Position numbers and translations under genes: made by a program
The notes under the pieces: generated by a model
The model's input: the letters and a program-made list of their open reading frames with translations, nothing else
What the model was told of the DNA's origin: nothing
Databases searched by the model: none
Shown here: piece by piece, positions 6,067-7,455 of the stretch
How positions within the stretch are numbered: the stretch's first letter is position 1
How the letters are laid out: the number at the start of each line of letters is the position of its first letter
Assembly: GCA_021827445.1 (NCBI GenBank)
Contig: JAKAVW010000149.1
Coordinates: forward strand, 1-7,455
DNA length: 7,455 nucleotides
Direction of reading: 5' to 3'
DNA from: Pseudomonadota bacterium
Lineage (GTDB): Bacteria > Pseudomonadota > Gammaproteobacteria > Acidithiobacillales > Acidithiobacillaceae

Positions 6067-6477
6067 ATGAGCACCATCCAAACAAAACAGGAAGCCATAC
6101 AAATATTCGGCGGCACTATGCGCGCCGTTGGCGATGCGCTTGGCATTACTCGCCAGGCTGTTTACCAATGGCCGGAAGCATTGCCCCAGGAGACATCTGA
6201 CAGATTGCTTGGCGCCGCAATCCGTTTAAATCTTCTGTCGCCTAACCAAGGCCAGCGCGCCGACGAGCTCCGTCAAAAAGCCAAGCGGCAAAATTCATCT
6301 GCCAAACATATCCACGCCATTACGACAGCATACTCATCATCTGCCTCTTCAGAAAGCCCCAAAAGGGGCTCTGAGAATCTGCATGGCGGCACGACAGACT
6401 ACACCTACAACCTGCTGACTAAGCCAACAGCGGCGGACGGAGAGGACCACGGTAATGACCGCCATATTCCCGTTTGA
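6067..6477 (+). CDS. Cro-like phage transcriptional regulator
   Basis: A 136-residue protein whose first ~60 residues fit the small Cro/YdaS-type HTH family: TKQEAIQIFGGTMRAVGDAL, then GITRQAVYQW (recognition helix) and EALPQETSDRLLGAAIRL, matching the family pattern ALGIS-QAVSQW-xxLPE-RA. The remaining ~75 residues are polar, Ser/Gln/Lys-rich and probably disordered, which makes it much longer than a typical 60-75 residue Cro. ATG 6067 is chosen because the homology begins there. No Shine-Dalgarno precedes it and the predicted transcript starts at the same place. It lies divergent from the repressor with shared operators, and it overlaps the next ORF by 23 nt. Expected role: counter-repressor favouring lytic or early expression. 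Confidence 0.75.
   Translation: MSTIQTKQEAIQIFGGTMRAVGDALGITRQAVYQWPEALPQETSDRLLGAAIRLNLLSPNQGQRADELRQKAKRQNSSAKHIHAITTAYSSSASSESPKRGSENLHGGTTDYTYNLLTKPTAADGEDHGNDRHIPV
6348..6375 (+). repeat. Hairpin within 3' part of cro
   Basis: AGCCCC-AAAA-GGGGCT is a perfect 6-bp stem with a 4-nt loop (6355-6370). It can be extended by TTCAG/CTGAG (6348-6352/6371-6375) across a two-A bulge. There is no T-run, so it is not a standard terminator. An mRNA processing or stability element is possible. Confidence 0.4.
6439..6446 (+). promoter_or_regulatory. Shine-Dalgarno of Icd-like ORF
   Basis: GGAGAGGA ends 8 nt before ATG 6455, inside the cro reading frame. It is the strongest ribosome-binding site in this stretch and supports real translation of the Icd/Ash-like frame starting at 6455. 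Confidence 0.6.
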
Positions 6478-6745
6478 CAGCCTAGTCCGCCTATCCTATG
6501 CTGAATTCATCACTGGGGTTCCAGTGATCGGGATTAGCGTTCCGGAATCAGAGGCGGACAGTCGCTGGCCTCGCGTTTGCGACTATTTTTTCGTCCGTTT
6601 GCATGGCTCCACCCTCTATGGGCGGGGCCGTGCGGGGAGCCGCAAGGCTCACCGGCCCTCTGACCGGCACGCTAACCCGCACGGTTCCGTCCACCTGATT
6701 AGCGTCGGGTGCGGATTCAACCGCAATCAGAGGATTACGCCATGA
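6455..6745 (+). CDS. Icd/Ash-like ORF upstream of antirepressor
   Basis: A 96-codon frame resembling ORFs annotated as Icd-like (host division inhibitor) or Ash in many prophages, recognised by CDYFFVRLHG...YGRGRAGS and HANPHGSVHLISVGCGF. In phage P1 the corresponding icd gene lies between c4 RNA and ant, and its translation is coupled to ant. Here coupling is strongly suggested: the stop TGA (6743-6745) overlaps the ant start as ATGA. The ATG at 6455 has an excellent Shine-Dalgarno and lies within the last codons of cro. The frame runs through the c4-like RNA (6485-6559) and through its 22-bp target (6657-6679), so part of its sequence conservation may reflect RNA rather than protein. Division inhibition itself is not shown by anything here. 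Confidence 0.6.
   Translation: MTAIFPFDSLVRLSYAEFITGVPVIGISVPESEADSRWPRVCDYFFVRLHGSTLYGRGRAGSRKAHRPSDRHANPHGSVHLISVGCGFNRNQRITP
6474..6502 (+). promoter_or_regulatory. Possible promoter at the c4-like region
   Basis: TTGACA (6474-6479), 17 bp, TATGCT (6497-6502); expected start about 6509, exactly at the apical hairpin of the c4-like RNA. If used, it would give a transcript lacking the 5' arm of the 75-nt fold, so either this is a second transcript for icd-ant or the c4-like RNA is processed from cro readthrough. The sequence alone cannot decide. Confidence 0.4.
6485..6559 (+). ncRNA. c4: c4-like antisense RNA
   Basis: A 75-nt segment that can close on itself. GTCCGCCT (6485-6492) pairs with AGGCGGAC (6552-6559). 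CTGA/TCAG plus neighbouring pairs form an inner helix (6501-6508 with 6544-6551). A perfect 8-bp apical hairpin ATCACTGG-GGTT-CCAGTGAT spans 6509-6528. The 3' side exposes CGGGATTAGCGTTCC as a loop. Bases 6529-6554 can pair with 6657-6679 through 22 base pairs interrupted only by a bulged A (6533), one mismatch (6541/6668) and a two-A bulge. P1 and P7 c4 is a processed RNA of about 77 nt upstream of icd-ant that silences the antirepressor by antisense pairing. Size, position and pairing all agree. I worked out the fold by hand, without energies. Confidence 0.72.
6560..6591 (+). terminator. Possible terminator/attenuator after c4-like RNA
   Basis: AGTCGC (6560-6565) pairs with GCGACT (6579-6584) around a 13-nt loop, followed by A and six T residues (6586-6591). 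It lies one base after the c4-like fold, so termination here would release the small RNA without ant mRNA. The large loop makes it a modest terminator, compatible with partial readthrough into ant. Confidence 0.5.
6657..6733 (+). promoter_or_regulatory. c4 target and ant Shine-Dalgarno-sequestering fold
   Basis: The left arm CCTCTGA (6657-6663) and ACGCTAA (6669-6675) can pair with TCAGAGG (6727-6733) and TTAGCGT (6699-6705) in the same mRNA, forming nested helices of 7 bp each. The right arm contains the ant Shine-Dalgarno, which would be hidden. A small hairpin TGCGG/CCGCA (6710-6714/6721-6725) sits within the fold. The left arm (6657-6679) is also the segment complementary to the c4-like RNA, so the two pairings are mutually exclusive. 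Confidence 0.6.
6729..6734 (+). promoter_or_regulatory. Shine-Dalgarno of ant
   Basis: AGAGGA, 7 nt before ATG 6742. It decides this start over the in-frame GTG at 6709. It lies mostly within the segment that can pair with 6657-6663. Confidence 0.7.
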
Positions 6746-7314
6746 ATACGGATTTTTCTTCCGTTCCTGTGCCGGTATTCACCGATGACATCCAGGGACA
6801 ACCCAACACCCCGCTGTGCAACGCCCGGGATCTGCATGCCTTTCTGCAGGTACGCCGCGACTTCACCAACTGGATCAAACAACGTATCACCAAGTATGGC
6901 TTTATTGAACTCCAGGACTTTGTTTGTTTTGAAGATTTGAGCTCGCCAAATTTGGCGAGCTCAAAAGCCAGGCAGCAGATAACGAAGAATTACCACCTCA
7001 CCCTCGACATGGCCAAGGAACTGGCCATGGTAGAAAACAATGAACGTGGGCGGCAGGCAAGGCGATATTTCATCGCCTGCGAACTTCAGGCCATCAATGA
7101 TCTTCTGCACAAAGCCGAATTGCCACCCCCAACAATCCCTTCCCTTGTACCTCCTGGCACCAAGCTGCTGCTGACCTTTGAGACCAATGGCCGTTACCGT
7201 GCGGAGCCCGTTCCTGAAGGCGCTATGGTCGTGACTGCCAAGCAAATCGCCGACATTGTCGAGGCCAATGGCTATATCCTCGCCAAGCCGGCCGGTGATG
7301 GCTTCAAGCTTTGA
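6742..7314 (+). CDS. ant: AntA/AntB-family antirepressor
   Basis: A 190-residue antirepressor protein. Residues about 23-115 form the AntA/AntB domain: NARDLHAFLQVRRDFTNWIK, RITKYGFIELQDF, then YHLTLDMAKELAMVENNERG and ARRYFIACE, all strongly conserved in P1 Ant1 and many prophage proteins. A proline-rich linker (PPPTIPSLVPP, about 133-143) and a ~45-residue C-terminal part follow; no KilAC/ANT C-terminal domain is present. Such proteins bind and inactivate the phage CI repressor, triggering early gene expression. The start ATG overlaps the Icd-like stop as ATGA. Its expression is probably controlled by translational coupling and by the c4-like RNA. A perfect 30-bp palindrome (6936-6965) encodes the SSPNLASS segment between the two conserved blocks. 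Confidence 0.9.
   Translation: MNTDFSSVPVPVFTDDIQGQPNTPLCNARDLHAFLQVRRDFTNWIKQRITKYGFIELQDFVCFEDLSSPNLASSKARQQITKNYHLTLDMAKELAMVENNERGRQARRYFIACELQAINDLLHKAELPPPTIPSLVPPGTKLLLTFETNGRYRAEPVPEGAMVVTAKQIADIVEANGYILAKPAGDGFKL
6936..6965 (+). repeat. Perfect 30-bp palindrome inside ant
   Basis: Two uninterrupted 15-base arms, TTTGAGCTCGCCAAA and its exact reverse complement, meet at 6950/6951. It codes for the residues LSSPNLASS and flanking residues between the conserved parts of the antirepressor. In RNA it would form a stem of up to about 13 bp. No T-run follows, so it is not a simple terminator. Confidence 0.9.
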
Positions 7315-7329
7315 ACACTCCACCAAAAA

Positions 7330-7351
7330 CCGTTTCTATGCCAGGAAACGG
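7330..7351 (+). repeat. Hairpin downstream of ant
   Basis: CCGTTTC (7330-7336) and GAAACGG (7345-7351) form a perfect 7-bp stem with an 8-nt loop, 15 nt after the ant stop. No T-run follows, so termination is uncertain. Confidence 0.35.
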
Positions 7352-7362
7352 GGGCACCCGGA

Positions 7363-7455
7363 TTGCGCTTCCAGCCGCGCGATCACTCCTGGCACCTATT
7401 CGCACGGCTGGAAAGGCTGGAAAAGACCATGCCGGATGACACCCTAAATCACGAG
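7363..7455 (+). CDS. Start of a further gene, partial, unidentified
   Basis: The frame reading LRFQPRDHSWHLFARLERLE and KTMPDDTLNHE is open to the window end and looks protein-like, but I cannot identify it. It is the same frame as ant, separated by the TGA at 7312-7314. TTG 7363 is one possible start. ATG 7429, preceded by GGAAAAG, is another and would begin MPDDTLNHE. A tandem 9-bp duplication GGCTGGAAA (about 7407-7424) encodes the RLERLEK stretch. Nothing else is visible between 7315 and 7362 except a hairpin. Confidence 0.3.
   Translation, partial: MRFQPRDHSWHLFARLERLEKTMPDDTLNHE

Noticed and set aside
6415..6430. CTG-N10-CAG resembling a LexA (SOS) box
   Set aside because: It lies within cro coding sequence, about 60 bp upstream of the -35 of the possible 6474 promoter. 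The N10 core is not strongly AT-rich, and such a pattern is expected by chance at this size. It would be interesting only if LexA binding were shown, since the repressor itself is not cleavable.
6603..6698. Small frame starting ATG 6603 (31 codons) as an alternative Icd
   Set aside because: No Shine-Dalgarno and it ends before ant; the frame at 6455-6745 has a strong SD and an ATGA overlap with ant.
6961..7326. Minus-strand open frame of 121 codons
   Set aside because: Shadow of the well-supported antirepressor gene.
1..7455. CRISPR arrays, insertion sequences, rRNA
   Set aside because: No regularly spaced repeats, no transposase motifs or IS terminal repeats, and no rRNA-like sequence seen on either strand.

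Overview
The window looks like a junction between the chromosome of a moderately GC-rich proteobacterium and the early/lysogeny end of a temperate prophage, or a phage-derived island, inserted at a tRNA-Val gene. Acidithiobacillus or a similar chemolithotroph is only a guess; nothing here is diagnostic of species.

Left of the tRNA (1 to about 3157) is host DNA, much of it decayed. It holds the C-terminal remnant of a DHA2-type MFS drug exporter (minus strand), a choloylglycine-hydrolase family gene broken by frameshifts and an internal deletion, and a fragment of a type I restriction HsdR subunit. An apparently intact DUF1643 gene and a convergent DUF202 (YidH-like) membrane protein gene follow. 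tRNA-Val(CAC), with its own promoter and terminator, closes this part.

Right of the tRNA (about 3158 to 7455) is prophage. A tightly packed leftward operon runs from a promoter at about 5497-5469: a 77-aa unknown protein, a HAD-fold phosphatase, a 92-aa unknown protein, an excisionase-like HTH protein and a tyrosine integrase whose 3' end abuts the tRNA. A CI-like XRE repressor without a self-cleavage domain sits between this promoter and a rightward promoter at 6031-6059 that drives a Cro-like regulator. Both promoters have the same layout (TTGAC[A/T], 17-bp spacer, TTTACT with an upstream TGC). Each carries two 16-bp operator-like dyads with half-site GTNAAG, 23 bp apart, overlapping the -35 and -10.

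Downstream of cro is a P1/P7 immI-like antirepressor module: an Icd/Ash-like ORF (6455-6745) whose stop overlaps the start of an AntA/AntB-family antirepressor gene (6742-7314). Inside that ORF lies a 75-nt foldable segment (6485-6559) resembling a c4 antisense RNA. Its 26-nt 3' part (6529-6554) can form 22 base pairs with mRNA positions 6657-6679. The same target segment can instead fold onto a downstream arm and sequester the ant Shine-Dalgarno. The picture is a lysogeny switch in which a non-cleavable repressor is countered by an antirepressor held under RNA control. The ant gene also contains a perfect 30-bp palindrome.
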